DNA of 49,607 nucleotides from Dehalococcoidia bacterium (GTDB taxonomy: Bacteria; Chloroflexota; Dehalococcoidia; GIF9; UBA5629), in assembly GCA_016930155.1 (NCBI GenBank), contig JAFGHL010000116.1, positions 1 through 49,607 of the forward strand. Reading direction: 5' to 3'. The notes under the pieces are model-generated. The model made no database searches. It was not told the origin of the DNA and worked only from the letters and a program-made list of their open reading frames with translations. This document shows, piece by piece, positions 23,113 to 32,605 of the stretch; positions within the stretch are counted from its first letter, which is position 1, and each line of letters opens with the position of its first letter. The translations under genes were made by a program, and so were the position numbers.

Positions 23113-23691
23113 ATGGGGAAATCAATCAAAGGAAGCAGGACGGAACAGAACCTGTTAAAGTCCTTCGCCGGTGAAGCCCAGGCCAGGAACCGCTACACCT
23201 TCTTCGCCAGCGTCGCCCGCAAAGAGGGATTCGAGCAGATTGCCAACATCTTCACCGAAACAGCCGGAAATGAGAAGGAACACGCCGAGGTTTTCTTTAA
23301 GTACCTGGAAGGCGGCGAAGTGGAGATAACGGCGGCATACCCTGCAGGGATAATCGGGAATACCAGAGCCAACCTGGAAGCGGCGGCGGATGGTGAGAAG
23401 ATGGAGTGGAGCGTTCTTTATGCCGATTTCGAGGCCGTAGCCCGCAAAGAAGGTTTTGAAGATATCGCGACCTCCTTTAAGGAGATAGCGGAGGTCGAGG
23501 AGTTCCACGAGAGTCGTTACCGCAAGCTGGCTGCAAACATTGCCGCGGGTGAAGTTTTCAAAAAGAAAACCACCGTCAGGTGGCATTGCACCAACTGCGG
23601 CTATATCCACGAAGGGACGGAAGCTCCAAAGGAATGTCCCGCCTGCAAGCACCCTCAATCCTATTATGAGCTGCTTGCAGAAAACTATTGA
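23113..23691 (+). CDS. rbr: Rubrerythrin
   Basis: 192 residues, classic rubrerythrin order: a four-helix diiron domain followed by a C-terminal rubredoxin domain. Diiron ligands come from SFAGEAQARNRY, GNEKEHAEVFF, DFEAVARKEG and EVEEFHESRY (two ExxH motifs and partner glutamates). The rubredoxin-like site is WHCTNCGYIHEG with CPACKHP. The enzyme reduces hydrogen peroxide in the cytoplasm of anaerobes with electrons from rubredoxin or a flavoprotein. AGGAGG precedes the ATG. It lies 39 bases before the catalase gene and is probably repressed by the PerR-like protein upstream. Confidence 0.96.
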   Translation: MGKSIKGSRTEQNLLKSFAGEAQARNRYTFFASVARKEGFEQIANIFTETAGNEKEHAEVFFKYLEGGEVEITAAYPAGIIGNTRANLEAAADGEKMEWSVLYADFEAVARKEGFEDIATSFKEIAEVEEFHESRYRKLAANIAAGEVFKKKTTVRWHCTNCGYIHEGTEAPKECPACKHPQSYYELLAENY

Positions 23692-23730
23692 TCCGGGAAA
23701 CATCCATCAAATGCAGAGGAGGATAAGTTC

Positions 23731-25197
23731 ATGGAGAAGAAAAAGAAAAGGAAACTGACCACCGCTGCCGGCGCCCCAGTTCCGGATAATCAGAATACCA
23801 TGACCGCCGGGCCCAGAGGGCCGGTGCTGCTGCAGGATGTATGGTATCTGGAAAAGCTCGGGCATTTCGACCGTGAGGTCATTCCTGAACGCAGGATGCA
23901 TGCCAAAGGGTCAGGAGCATTCGGCACATTCACCGTTACACATGATGTCACCCGTTTTACCAAAGCCCGCATCTTTTCCGCTGTGGGCAAGAAGACCGAT
24001 CTCTTCGTCCGTTTCTCCACCGTGGCGGGTGAACGCGGCGCCGCCGACGCCGAGCGTGATATTCGCGGCTTCGCCATGAAGTATTACACGGAAGAGGGCA
24101 ACTGGGACCTGGTCGGCAACAACACACCGGTATTTTTCCTGCGCGATCCGCTGAAATTTCCAGACCTTAATCACGCTGTTAAACGGGACCCTCATACCAA
24201 CATGAGGAGCGCCCGAAACCAGTGGGACTTCTTCACCTCGCTGCCCGAGGCGTTGCACCAGGTGACCGTGGTTATGAGCGACCGGGGTATCCCTTTTTCT
24301 TATCGCCATATGCATGGATTCGGCAGCCACACTTTCAGCCTGATCAACGCTAAAAATCAGCGGTTCTGGGTCAAGTTCCACCTCAAGACACAGCAGGGCA
24401 TACGCAACCTCACAGACCAGGAGGCCCAGGCCATCATTGCCGGGGACCGCGAGAGCCACCAGCGAGACCTGATGGAAAGCATCGATAGAAAGGATTATCC
24501 GCGCTGGACCATGTATTTCCAGATCATGCCTGAAAAAGACGCCGCGAAGATGCCCTACAATCCGTTCGACCTGACCAAGGTCTGGTACCACGGCGATTAT
24601 CCTTTAATCGAAGTGGGAGTCATGGAGCTTAACCGCAATCCCGAGAACTACTTTGCCGACGTCGAGCAGGCCGCTTTCAATCCGGCCAATATCGTGCCGG
24701 GTATCGGTTTCTCGCCCGACAAAATGCTGCAGGGCCGACTGTTCTCCTACGGCGATGCCCAGCGCTATCGTCTGGGAGTCAACCATCACCTCATACCGGT
24801 TAACGCTGCGCGATGTCCCGTTAACAGCTTCCACCGTGACGGGGCCATGCGGATTGACGGTAACTTCGGCGCCACGCCGGGTTATGAGCCCAACAGCTAC
24901 AACCAGTGGCAGCAGCAGCCGGAATTCGCCGAGCCGCCGCTCAAGCTGGAAGGCGCGGCCGACCACTGGGATTTCCGCGAGGATGACAGCGACTACTATA
25001 CACAGCCCGGCAAGCTGTTCCGCCTGATGAAACCGGCACAGAAAAAAGCGCTTTTTGAAAACACCGCCCGCGATATCAGCGCCGCCCCCGGAGAGATCAA
25101 GATCAGGCATATCCGCAATTGCATGAAGGCCGACAGGGCCTATGGAGAGGGGGTCGCTAAAGCAATCGGTATTAAACTCAGCGAAGTCCTGAAGTAA
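23731..25197 (+). CDS. katA: Monofunctional haem catalase
   Basis: 488 residues, the size of small-subunit clade 3 catalases. Active-site residues: His57 in [12 protein letters not shown], Asn130 in [10 protein letters not shown], and the haem-ligating Tyr340 in [27 protein letters not shown] and the HGFGSHTFS segment are also typical. It breaks hydrogen peroxide into water and oxygen. A strict-anaerobe gene set with a true catalase is notable but not rare. AGAGGAGG precedes the ATG. It closes the PerR-rubrerythrin-catalase operon. Confidence 0.97.
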   Translation: MEKKKKRKLTTAAGAPVPDNQNTMTAGPRGPVLLQDVWYLEKLGHFDREVIPERRMHAKGSGAFGTFTVTHDVTRFTKARIFSAVGKKTDLFVRFSTVAGERGAADAERDIRGFAMKYYTEEGNWDLVGNNTPVFFLRDPLKFPDLNHAVKRDPHTNMRSARNQWDFFTSLPEALHQVTVVMSDRGIPFSYRHMHGFGSHTFSLINAKNQRFWVKFHLKTQQGIRNLTDQEAQAIIAGDRESHQRDLMESIDRKDYPRWTMYFQIMPEKDAAKMPYNPFDLTKVWYHGDYPLIEVGVMELNRNPENYFADVEQAAFNPANIVPGIGFSPDKMLQGRLFSYGDAQRYRLGVNHHLIPVNAARCPVNSFHRDGAMRIDGNFGATPGYEPNSYNQWQQQPEFAEPPLKLEGAADHWDFREDDSDYYTQPGKLFRLMKPAQKKALFENTARDISAAPGEIKIRHIRNCMKADRAYGEGVAKAIGIKLSEVLK

Positions 25198-25316
25198 ATA
25201 TCCGCGGCAGGGTCGGAGCAAACGCATAAACCTCCCTTCTTCCCATGCGTTATTATATTGAGCGGTGGAACCGACGGATCGGTTTGATGTGAATGAATAA
25301 AATAGCGAGGTGTCAG

Positions 25317-26483
25317 ATGAGATTACGACAGATATCGGGAATATTGCTGGTTTTTGTATTGGTCGCTCTTTCTTTAGCCGGGTGCAATTATCTGCCCGGC
25401 GAGATCAGCGGCATGAGCTTCCTGCCCGTGGCGCATACTTTCCAGGCGTCGCCCACGGTCGTTAAGGCCGGCGAGTACAGCACATTAAGCTGGTCGGTGA
25501 CCGACGCATCCAAAGTATTTATCGACAACGGTGTGGGCAATGTGGCCGTCCAGGGGAGCATCGTCGTTACTCCTGCACAGACCACGCAATATACGCTCAC
25601 CGCCTATAATTCCTCGGGCAGCACCACAGCCAGGACACAGGTGGTCGTCACCGGCGCCGTAGTACAGCAGGTGAAACAGCCTTCCATACGGTATTTTTCC
25701 TCCGATAAAACCTATGTGACTCCGGGTGGCGACGTAACATTGCACTGGAGCACAGTGGATGCCACGCTGGTAAGCCTGGAGCCCGGCGGGGTCGTGGGCG
25801 CCCAGGGCAGCATTATAGTGCACCCGTATGTGACCACTAATTACACATTGATTGCCACCAATACCTACGGCGTGGTTAGCGATACTTTGACCGTCTATAC
25901 GGGCACGGCGGGGGTCATTTATCAGAGCGGGCAGGAGATTTCAGTTACATTGCCTGCCATAGCTGCAGAAACCGGCGCACTGGTGAAAAATAATGCGGTT
26001 TATACCTTTCAGGAAGGCGCCTGCGTGGGTGATACAACCCTAAATTTGCCCAGCCGCGCCTTTCTCAGTTTTGATATCTCGGGGGTACCCCGCAATGCCG
26101 TTGTGACCGATGCGGTGCTCGATCTCAGCAGCTACGGGAAGGTGGGTAACCCCACCTACGATCTGTCCATGTACGGCAATATGGGCGCGCTGCAGATTTA
26201 CTTTTTCCAGTACGGCGGATTGTCCGACCTGGATACGATGGCCTATAACAGGCCGGGCAAGCCGGTCAGCGGAGGAGATATCACCGACTATCCTCAGTCA
26301 CCCTGGCTGGTTGACGTGCTGAACTCCTCGAGCGGCGAACACGTTGTTCAAGACCTGGTCCAGTCCGGGCAGTCGCGTTGCCAGTTCAGGATGCAGCTCT
26401 TCACCACCACCAACTGGGACGGCGTTCGCGACATGCTGTGTTTTGACGATGCGAAATTGATCGTTAAATACAGGGTTCCCTGA
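25317..26483 (+). CDS. Lipoprotein with two Ig-like modules and DNRLRE-like domain
   Basis: 388 residues. A clear signal peptide ends in the lipobox LSLAGC (Cys23), so it should be lipid-anchored. Two Ig-like repeats of about 80 residues follow; each has the pattern of G-D/E-x-x-T-L-x-W-S, a Gly turn, and [18 protein letters not shown] or [18 protein letters not shown]. The C-terminal 180 residues ([18 protein letters not shown] to LIVKYRVP) look like a DNRLRE-type beta domain. ATG at 25317 is preferred over an in-frame ATG 24 bases earlier because AGGTG sits just before it. Probable cell-surface binding or structural role; no enzyme motif. Confidence 0.75.
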   Translation: MRLRQISGILLVFVLVALSLAGCNYLPGEISGMSFLPVAHTFQASPTVVKAGEYSTLSWSVTDASKVFIDNGVGNVAVQGSIVVTPAQTTQYTLTAYNSSGSTTARTQVVVTGAVVQQVKQPSIRYFSSDKTYVTPGGDVTLHWSTVDATLVSLEPGGVVGAQGSIIVHPYVTTNYTLIATNTYGVVSDTLTVYTGTAGVIYQSGQEISVTLPAIAAETGALVKNNAVYTFQEGACVGDTTLNLPSRAFLSFDISGVPRNAVVTDAVLDLSSYGKVGNPTYDLSMYGNMGALQIYFFQYGGLSDLDTMAYNRPGKPVSGGDITDYPQSPWLVDVLNSSSGEHVVQDLVQSGQSRCQFRMQLFTTTNWDGVRDMLCFDDAKLIVKYRVP

Positions 26484-26559
26484 TAACAGCATTGAACCTG
26501 TTCAAGGGGCTTTGAGCAGATTAACAGGGGATTACAGCGTGAGGTCATAGATATCGGTG

Positions 26560-26850
26560 GCGTAACAATCTGTTCTTCCTTGCTGACTGAATTCCTGACA
26601 AAGAAATTGTTCGAATTGACGGCGACAGCGAAATACAGCCCCTGTGTTTGCTCCAGCCGGAAGGTGTTGATACCTGTGACTGCACCGGTATTGTTGACGA
26701 GCGGTCCGCCGCTGTTGCCCGGATTGATAGATGCGTCGGTCTGGATGAACGCATGCCGATCGCCAATGTGGAGAAGGCCTGCGCCACCGGCTCTACGGCA
26801 TTGAACAGGACGGAAAAAACGAGTTGTTCAAAAGGGTAATAATAGGGGGT
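26560..26850 (-). pseudogene. HtrA/DegP-type serine protease relic
   Basis: Reading the minus strand gives a fragment of a trypsin-like HtrA protease: [18 protein letters not shown], then after a frame change [18 protein letters not shown] and [16 protein letters not shown], then [14 protein letters not shown]. The catalytic serine motif GNSGGP and the substrate-pocket strand are intact, but the His and Asp parts, signal peptide and PDZ domain are missing and at least one frameshift lies near 26757. It has no start. It is a decayed remnant between the lipoprotein and the PLP enzyme. Confidence 0.75.
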
Positions 26851-26880
26851 GTTAATGAATATTATGGAGAGGCAAAATAA

Positions 26881-28044
26881 ATGAATAAATCTGGGAGACT
26901 CGAAGGGCTTCAAGTTGGTTACGACGTGCCTGCACTTCCAGGTATGCCTGCATCCGAAATCCAAACCCCCTGTGTGGTCCTCGACCTGGACGCGCTCGAA
27001 CGCAACATAGTGAAGATGGGCAGGCTGGCAAAGGAGATGGGCGTGCGGCACAGGGTGCATGCCAAGATGCACAGGTCGATAGATGTGGCCCGGCTGCAGA
27101 TAAAGCTCGGCAATGCCTGCGGCGTCTGCTGCCAGAAGGTGGCCGAGGCTGAGGTCTTCGCTCGCGGTGGAATTAAAGACATACTGGTAACGAATGAAAT
27201 TCGTGACTTGGTTAAAATCGATCGCCTGGCCCGCATCCCGAAATTCGGAGCGCGTACCATCATTATCGTGGATGATGTGGCCAATGTGGCCGACCTGTCC
27301 GCGGCTGCGCAGAAACATGGTACCAGTCTCGAATGCCTGGTGGAAATCGATTGCGGCGGTAGCCTGGCAGGCGTGTCGACCGTTCCGGAGGTTATAGAAT
27401 TAGCCAGGACTATTGAAAAGTCGCCCGGGCTCAAGTTTTCCGGTATCCAGGCATATAACGGAGTGGCGCAGCACCAGCGGAAGTACGACGACCGCAAAGC
27501 GCTGATCGAAGCATCGGTTATTAAAGTGAGGGATGCTGTGGATGCACTGAAGAAGGCAGGGCTGAAGTGCGAAATCGTCGGTGGCGCCGGTACCGGCACA
27601 TATTATTTTGAAGGCAATTCCGGGGTTTTCAACGAGCTGCAGTGCGGCTCCTATGCCTTCATGGACCATGACTACGGGCAGGATCTGGACAGGGATGGCA
27701 AGCCTATCGTCCAGGAGGAGTGGGAGAATGCCTTGTTCATATTGACCATGATAACCAGCCATAAAAAGCCGGACGTGGCCATATGCGATGCAGGGTTGAA
27801 GGTGCAGTCGATGGACTCCGGTTTGCCGGTTGTCTTCGGCCGTGAGGATCTGACTTACCTGGCGGCTGCGGATGAACACGGCATCATTATAGATCCGAAT
27901 GGAACCCTGAAAGTGGGCGATAAGTTGCGCCTGGTGCCCGGCCATTGCGACCCGACCTGCAATGCCCACGACTGGTACGTAGGCGTTCGCAATGATAAGG
28001 TTGAGGTGGTCTGGCCGGTCAGCGCGCGAGGCAAATCTTTATAG
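26881..28044 (+). CDS. D-threonine aldolase-like PLP enzyme (alanine racemase N-domain)
   Basis: 387 residues of the fold-type III PLP family that includes D-threonine aldolase and D-serine dehydratase (DSD1). TPCVVLDLDALERNI opens the barrel; the PLP lysine is K62 in HRVHAKMHRS (usually RPHxKTHK); VEIDCGGS and GGAGTGTY are phosphate-site strands. The C-terminal beta domain holds the metal site in GHCDPTCNAHDWY. These enzymes cleave or dehydrate D-beta-hydroxy amino acids with a divalent metal. Arg-to-Ala before K62 and Arg after MH are departures from the consensus, so substrate may differ. GGAGAGG precedes the ATG. Confidence 0.85.
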   Translation: MNKSGRLEGLQVGYDVPALPGMPASEIQTPCVVLDLDALERNIVKMGRLAKEMGVRHRVHAKMHRSIDVARLQIKLGNACGVCCQKVAEAEVFARGGIKDILVTNEIRDLVKIDRLARIPKFGARTIIIVDDVANVADLSAAAQKHGTSLECLVEIDCGGSLAGVSTVPEVIELARTIEKSPGLKFSGIQAYNGVAQHQRKYDDRKALIEASVIKVRDAVDALKKAGLKCEIVGGAGTGTYYFEGNSGVFNELQCGSYAFMDHDYGQDLDRDGKPIVQEEWENALFILTMITSHKKPDVAICDAGLKVQSMDSGLPVVFGREDLTYLAAADEHGIIIDPNGTLKVGDKLRLVPGHCDPTCNAHDWYVGVRNDKVEVVWPVSARGKSL

Positions 28045-28055
28045 ATCTGAAGCTG

Positions 28056-28130
28056 TGGAGCGGGAGACGGGATTCGAACCCGCGACACCCTGCTTGGAAG
28101 GCAGGAACTCTTCCGCTGAGTTACTCCCGC
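28056..28130 (-). tRNA. tRNA-Gly (UCC)
   Basis: Cloverleaf on the minus strand: acceptor GCGGGAG with CTCCCGC, anticodon stem CCTGC/GCAGG around loop CTTCCAA (anticodon TCC), T-loop GGTTCGAATCC, and encoded 3' CCA. Confidence 0.97.
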
Positions 28131-28142
28131 GAACAGTCAACC

Positions 28143-28171
28143 ATTGTAGCCCGCTGCCATAGGGATGTCAA
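28143..28171 (-). promoter_or_regulatory. Promoter of tRNA-Gly
   Basis: Minus strand TTGACA (28166-28171), 17-base spacer, TACAAT (28143-28148). The predicted start is a few bases before the tRNA 5' end. Divergent to the promoter at 28196. Confidence 0.8.
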
Positions 28172-28195
28172 AGCAGTATGCTGCTATTAAATGGC

Positions 28196-28224
28196 TTGAC
28201 ATTGCATACTGAGCAGAATATTAT
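28196..28224 (+). promoter_or_regulatory. Promoter of the gene at 28260
   Basis: TTGACA (28196-28201), 17-base spacer, TATTAT (28219-28224). Leader about 30 bases, with GGGAGG before the ATG. Confidence 0.8.
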
Positions 28225-28259
28225 AAAGTCAGGAAAATCGCGAACGGGAGGTCGTACCT

Positions 28260-28583
28260 ATGGCAACCGAGCAATTTGTTTCACGGCCTTACGAAGACCA
28301 GGAACTGCTTTCGATCGACCGCCTCAAGAGGGCGGTTATGAACAGGATAATCGAGCGGGCGGAGGCTTTGATGGACGAGGAATTTCCACTCAAAGACGAA
28401 CGCCTGGGCCAGCTCTTCCTCGAGGAATGGGAGAATGCCAAGATCGCGGTGAGGAATTCGCCGCAGGCCAAAGACGCTTACAAGAAGTGGCTTGAATCCA
28501 AGATGACAGGTTTGCTCGATTCTCAAATAAAGGAAGATCGCGACGAGCTCAATTCCATGGGAGTACAGGAAAAGAGCCTGTGA
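28260..28583 (+). CDS. Hypothetical charged helical protein
   Basis: 107 residues, almost entirely predicted helix: LLSIDRLKRAVMNRIIERA, EALMDEEFPL, then EEWENAKIAVRNSPQA and YKKWLESKMTGLLDSQ. No signal peptide, membrane span or cysteine. I do not recognise a family. A near-consensus promoter and GGGAGG site show that it is expressed. It lies between tRNA-Gly and another small helical protein gene. Confidence 0.75.
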   Translation: MATEQFVSRPYEDQELLSIDRLKRAVMNRIIERAEALMDEEFPLKDERLGQLFLEEWENAKIAVRNSPQAKDAYKKWLESKMTGLLDSQIKEDRDELNSMGVQEKSL

Positions 28584-28671
28584 ACGTGATTTAGTCGATA
28601 TCAGCGAGAGGAGGAATTACGATTTCTCCTCTTTCATTTGTATACCGGAATAAAAATACGGATGCCGGGAC

Positions 28672-28902
28672 ATGGATAAAAAAACCGAGGACGCCGAACA
28701 GCAGCTTGATAAACTGGCCCAGATGGAGAAACGCCTGGAGATGATGTACAAGCGCATCGACCAGCTCGATACCATGGTATCCACCCTCATCGAAAGGGTC
28801 ATGCGCCAGCCGGTCATCACCATTGAAGTTACCTGTCCCAAGTGCGGCAGCAACGTCCACGTTTCATTGACGGGCAATGCTAAACTGTCAACCAAAGTAT
28901 AG
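28672..28902 (+). CDS. Small coiled-coil protein with zinc-knuckle half site
   Basis: 76 residues. The first 45 form a charged coiled coil (EQQLDKLAQMEKRLEMMYKR, then IDQLDTMVSTLIERV), followed by a beta segment ITIEVTCPKCGSNVHVSL with one CxxC pair. One CxxC would need dimerisation to bind zinc, which the coiled coil could provide. No known family. The ribosome binding site is weak. The gene is followed closely by tRNA-Val. Confidence 0.65.
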   Translation: MDKKTEDAEQQLDKLAQMEKRLEMMYKRIDQLDTMVSTLIERVMRQPVITIEVTCPKCGSNVHVSLTGNAKLSTKV

Positions 28903-28932
28903 CAGCAGTCCGGAGCGCCAGCTGTTTCATGC

Positions 28933-28961
28933 TTGACTATGTATATGGCCGTTGCTAAAAT
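28933..28961 (+). promoter_or_regulatory. Promoter of tRNA-Val
   Basis: TTGACT (28933-28938), 17-base spacer, TAAAAT (28956-28961), about 15 bases before the tRNA 5' end. Confidence 0.7.
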
Positions 28962-28975
28962 GCCATGTGCTGCGG

Positions 28976-29052
<77 letters not shown>

Positions 29053-29174
29053 CTTTCACTGATTACCATAAATTATAAAATGCCGGATCACAGTTGTGAG
29101 GGGCTCGATGCAGCTTATACCGGCCATCGCTGGACACGGGCCTTACCAAATACAGCACTAACGGCACGACTATG

Positions 29175-29660
29175 CTAATCCGCTTCGTTTGATTGAACGT
29201 TGTGCAAATTCTCCGGATTCTCAATATGGTCGATATATAAAATGCCGTTGAGATGGTCGATCTCGTGTTCAAAAGCTTCCGCCAGCAGGCCGGTGGCTTT
29301 TATTTTCACTATTTTACCCCGGCGATCCTTGCCTTTGACCTCGACTTCGGCTGACCGCTTGATCTCTCCGCAATAGCCGGGGACGCTCAGGCATCCTTCT
29401 GTTACTTGCTGCTCTCCGGCCCGTTTAATTATCTCAGGATTTATGAGCGCAAAAGGCTCCTGCTCCGGCATTTGCAGGACGATAACCCGTAGCGATATGC
29501 CAACTTGAGGAGCCGCCAGCCCCACTCCATTCGACCGCTGCATCGTTTTGATCATATCATCGATCAGGCGCTGAATCGAGCTATCGATAGTTGGCACCTT
29601 TTTAGCTTTTTGCCTTAAAACACTGTCGTTCGGGTAATGGCTGATCGGTAGAACTCGCAT
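29175..29660 (-). CDS. def: Peptide deformylase
   Basis: 161 residues with all three family motifs: [10 protein letters not shown] (45-54), EGCLS with metal ligand Cys90, and HEIDH with His132, catalytic Glu133 and His136. It removes the formyl group from nascent proteins using Fe(II) or another metal. It lies 11 bases after the radical SAM gene and probably shares its transcript. The C-terminal tail after the helix is slightly longer than the minimum, without an organelle-like extension. Confidence 0.97.
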   Translation of the reverse strand: MRVLPISHYPNDSVLRQKAKKVPTIDSSIQRLIDDMIKTMQRSNGVGLAAPQVGISLRVIVLQMPEQEPFALINPEIIKRAGEQQVTEGCLSVPGYCGEIKRSAEVEVKGKDRRGKIVKIKATGLLAEAFEHEIDHLNGILYIDHIENPENLHNVQSNEAD

Positions 29661-29671
29661 ATCGATTCTCC

Positions 29672-30616
29672 TTAATCCAAATTCCTGAGCTTTCGGGCAT
29701 AGAATTTCTTCCCCTGGTATTCCAATATCATCAGGCTGCCGTTATCAATTAATTTATGGACAACTTCCCATCCAAGGCCGAGCCGGTTGAGCAGTTCCGT
29801 TACCGCTTCCTCGCGCATAGGGTGAACGGCGGTGATACTTAACAGGTCGTCCGCGGCATTTCCTGTAGAGCTAAAAGTATTCCCCTCATATTCTGTAAGA
29901 TACTCAACACTGTTCAGCCTTTCGCTGAAAATCAAATATGCTGCATTGAGGGTTTGTTCAGTGCAAGGCTCGATCAGTTTGGCCGGTGGCCTGGTAGGCA
30001 CAGCCAGATATGCTTTAGCCGGCTGTACAGCCGCTAAAAATGCGGCTATTTTCTTTATCTCATTCAAGTCATCGTTGATACCTTTGACCAGCATGGTCTC
30101 CGTTATCAGTTCACCCTGAAACGATTGTGAGAAAGCGAGTATCCCCTCAAGGATGTGATCAAGTTTCAATTGGCCGTGGGGCCTGTTTATCTTACGCCAG
30201 ATATCGGGCGACACTGTATCTAATTTTACGCTGACCAGGTCGGCTTTTTGGAGATCCTGCCGCACATCCTCATTCCAGATGAGTGAGGAGTTGGTAATGA
30301 CTGCAATTTTTATATTGAACTCTCTCAGCAGGTCAACCTCTTTACCCAGATTGATATCCAGTGTCGGCTCACCATCGGGCACAAAGGCAATATAATCTAT
30401 GGGCTCGCCTTTGGTTCTGATCTGTCCCAGCCTTTCCCTGACGCGCCGGGCAATTTCCAGTGGCCGGTAGAACGATTCCCTTGTGATTTGCATACGTCCG
30501 GCCTGGCCTAACTGGCAGTATACACACGAATAAGAGCATCTTTTAGGCGGAATATTGTTTATCCCCAGACTGCGGCCAAACCGTCTGGACGGTACGGGGC
30601 CATAGATAATCGTCAC
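29672..30616 (-). CDS. Radical SAM protein with C-terminal winged-helix-like region
   Basis: 314 residues. The radical SAM motif CSYSCVYC (Cys27, Cys31, Cys34) sits in [15 protein letters not shown]... context, typical of the COG0731-like group; [10 protein letters not shown] follows, then VSVKLDT. The last 70 residues ([28 protein letters not shown]) look like a small winged helix. The start is GTG with GAGGGG upstream and overlaps the DUF134 stop by four bases (GTGA), so translation is coupled. Members of this group are poorly characterised. The pairing with DUF134 suggests that protein controls or assists it. Confidence 0.85.
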   Translation of the reverse strand: MTIIYGPVPSRRFGRSLGINNIPPKRCSYSCVYCQLGQAGRMQITRESFYRPLEIARRVRERLGQIRTKGEPIDYIAFVPDGEPTLDINLGKEVDLLREFNIKIAVITNSSLIWNEDVRQDLQKADLVSVKLDTVSPDIWRKINRPHGQLKLDHILEGILAFSQSFQGELITETMLVKGINDDLNEIKKIAAFLAAVQPAKAYLAVPTRPPAKLIEPCTEQTLNAAYLIFSERLNSVEYLTEYEGNTFSSTGNAADDLLSITAVHPMREEAVTELLNRLGLGWEVVHKLIDNGSLMILEYQGKKFYARKLRNLD

Positions 30617-31086
30617 GCGGATGCCCCTCTTTTAAAATCGCGCCTCGCGATATGTCGACCCCCGTGCAGACCTGCAGGGAACAGCGGCATGATGCTGGGC
30701 GTATCACATTCAGGACAGTTTTCGGGTGGCGCAGATATCATGGTCTCAAAAGGAACTTCCCACTCATGCCCCTCCATACACCGGAAGCGGCGTACCGCCA
30801 TCTCAAAGTTGCCCCCTTCAATACGTATCGCCTTGCCATTGAGCAACGCACAGGCTATCTTCTGCCGTGCCGAATCCAGCAGGCGGGAAAAGGTGCTTCT
30901 GGAAATGTTCATCCTGCGGGCGCACTCCTCTTGCTCCAACCTCTCGATGTCCTTAAGCCGGATTGCCTCGGCTTCCTCCACCAGAATCCTTACCTCCTCA
31001 AGTGCAGCATGTTGTATCCCGGTGGGTTTAAAGTATGTTACCGCTGGAATAGAGCTGACCTTTCGCCAAAGTTGTCTTCTTCCCAC
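30613..31086 (-). CDS. DUF134 family DNA-binding protein
   Basis: 157 residues. DUF134 features: FKPTGIQH near the start, AEAIRLKDIERLEQEECARR, and the helix-turn-helix MNISRSTFSRLLDSARQKIA. The C-terminal part has FRCMEGHEWEVPF and CPECDTPS, a probable zinc knuckle, then a Gly/Arg-rich tail. The start is GTG with GAGGTGAG upstream; TTGACA-N18-TATCAT about 60 bases before it is a good promoter. Likely a regulator of unknown target; it is translationally coupled to the radical SAM gene. Confidence 0.88.
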   Translation of the reverse strand: MGRRQLWRKVSSIPAVTYFKPTGIQHAALEEVRILVEEAEAIRLKDIERLEQEECARRMNISRSTFSRLLDSARQKIACALLNGKAIRIEGGNFEMAVRRFRCMEGHEWEVPFETMISAPPENCPECDTPSIMPLFPAGLHGGRHIARRDFKRGASA

Positions 31087-31153
31087 TGGTTCTCACCTCA
31101 AGTTATGTGCCAGTGCGCTTTATAGCTGTATAATGCACATATGCTCATAAAAC

Positions 31154-31183
31154 ATGATAGGAGTTGCGGGTTAGCCCTGTCAA
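31154..31183 (-). promoter_or_regulatory. Promoter of DUF134-radical SAM-def operon
   Basis: Minus strand TTGACA (31178-31183), 18-base spacer, TATCAT (31154-31159). This lies in a 343-base gene-free spacer (31087-31429) that otherwise holds only the plus-strand element at 31275. Confidence 0.7.
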
Positions 31184-31274
31184 GTTATACTGAGGGTAAT
31201 GCAGGCTGACGGATAATCAGTTAAATTGCCGTTGCAAACAGATTCGCTTAAACCGCGGGATTTGCGATTGCAAA

Positions 31275-31283
31275 TGGTATAAT
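31275..31283 (+). promoter_or_regulatory. Extended -10 promoter for the Fe-S protein gene
   Basis: TGG-TATAAT (TG at 31275, TATAAT at 31278-31283) is an extended -10 element; no -35 consensus is present at the proper distance. The leader would be about 140 bases. Confidence 0.5.
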
Positions 31284-31429
31284 GAACCACTGCAAGGGAA
31301 AATATAGTATTGCGGGGCTGTCGCTTTGCAGTGATTTTTAGCGCCGATTTATAAATCCTGCTTTTCCTGCATAAAGCACGGCCCATCGCTCAGCTCCCCG
31401 CAAATAATTGATAATGTGAGGGTGTAATA

Positions 31430-32530
31430 ATGTTGGACAATAAATACGAGGGTCTCAGAGTGGCCATACAGATGCGGGGCGGTTCTATGCCCGCAATAAA
31501 AAGCCCTGAATTTTTCGCGCTTATCGATTATCTTTTTACTCCGGAAGAGGCCGAGCTGGCGGTCGCCATGCCCATTATGCCGGCCTCCGCTGAAGAGATA
31601 GGCGTAAAAGCGGGAAAAGATGCAGGCATGGTGAGATCGCATCTCGAAACGATGGCCGACAGGGGCCTGGTCTATACCTTCGATAAAAATGGTCTCCGCT
31701 TTTACAGCCTGCTGCCGCTGCTGCCCGGCATTTTTGAGATGCAGTTCCTCAGCGGCGATGTTAGCGAGAGGGCGGTCAGGCTGGCGCACCTCTTCGAAGA
31801 CTACTTCCAGGCGCTGGACAAATATAGCTCAGATACCACACAATCGCCCGTCCCCTTCCCGGTGGCGCGTGTGATCAGCGTGGAAAAAGAGATTCCCGCC
31901 AAATACGAAATTCACCCTTACGACAAGGTCTCTGAATATATAGATAAGGCGGAGTATATCGCTGTGGGGACCTGTTACTGCAGGCACCACGGCGAGCTGC
32001 TGGGACGCCCCTGCACCAAGCCTAAGGACGTCTGTATGGGGTTCGGCCCCGATGCCAGGTATATGGCCGAGAGGAAGTTCGGCAGGCTGATCAGCAAGGA
32101 CGAAGCGAGGGCCATCCTGCGCCGCACCGAGGAGGCCGGTCTGGTGCACTGTTCCAGCAACATGAGCAAATATGTTCAATTTGTCTGCAACTGCTGTACC
32201 TGCCACTGCGGCATATTGCAGAGCATGAAGAAATACAATATGAAGGGCGCCGCAGCGGTCTCGGGATTCATCACCTCGTTTGACGCCGAAAGCTGTATCG
32301 CCTGCGGCGATTGTGTGGAGAGATGTCCCATGGAAGCCCTGACGATGGACAATGATGTCCTGTCCTACGACAGCAACCGCTGCATTGGTTGCGGGCTCTG
32401 CTCATCTGTCTGTCCCACTGGCTCTCTCAAGCTGGTAGCGCGCGACAACGCCCCGGTCCCGCCGCGTGATTGGCGGCAACTCAACGCCAGCCTGCTCTCC
32501 TCTGTGGGCGAACTTTTGAAAGGCAATTAG
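31430..32530 (+). CDS. Cys-rich protein with winged-helix-like start and two [4Fe-4S] clusters
   Basis: 366 residues in three parts. Residues 25-110 look like a winged helix (ASAEEIGVKAGKDAGMVRSH, MADRGLVYTF). Residues 175-262 are Cys-rich: GTCYCRHHGE, GRPCTKP, DVCMG, VHCSS and CNCCTCHCG, ten cysteines that could hold another metal centre. The C-terminus has two ferredoxin sites, CIACGDCVERCP (289-300) and CIGCGLCSSVCP (318-329). Proteins of this type are common in anaerobes but unassigned. The combination suggests a redox-sensing or electron-transfer protein. It ends just before a strong hairpin. Confidence 0.82.
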   Translation: MLDNKYEGLRVAIQMRGGSMPAIKSPEFFALIDYLFTPEEAELAVAMPIMPASAEEIGVKAGKDAGMVRSHLETMADRGLVYTFDKNGLRFYSLLPLLPGIFEMQFLSGDVSERAVRLAHLFEDYFQALDKYSSDTTQSPVPFPVARVISVEKEIPAKYEIHPYDKVSEYIDKAEYIAVGTCYCRHHGELLGRPCTKPKDVCMGFGPDARYMAERKFGRLISKDEARAILRRTEEAGLVHCSSNMSKYVQFVCNCCTCHCGILQSMKKYNMKGAAAVSGFITSFDAESCIACGDCVERCPMEALTMDNDVLSYDSNRCIGCGLCSSVCPTGSLKLVARDNAPVPPRDWRQLNASLLSSVGELLKGN

Positions 32531-32548
32531 GTAAATAACCGCAAACAA

Positions 32549-32574
32549 AAAGGCCCGTCGTGAGACGGGCCTTT
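32549..32574. terminator. Bidirectional rho-independent terminator
   Basis: Perfect 11-base stem AAAGGCCCGTC / GACGGGCCTTT with a GTGA loop, between two converging genes. The minus-strand reading ends in a T run; the plus-strand T run is short. Confidence 0.85.
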
Positions 32575-32605
32575 CGAATTCTCGTAGCAGGTGAATTACA
32601 GGCAG

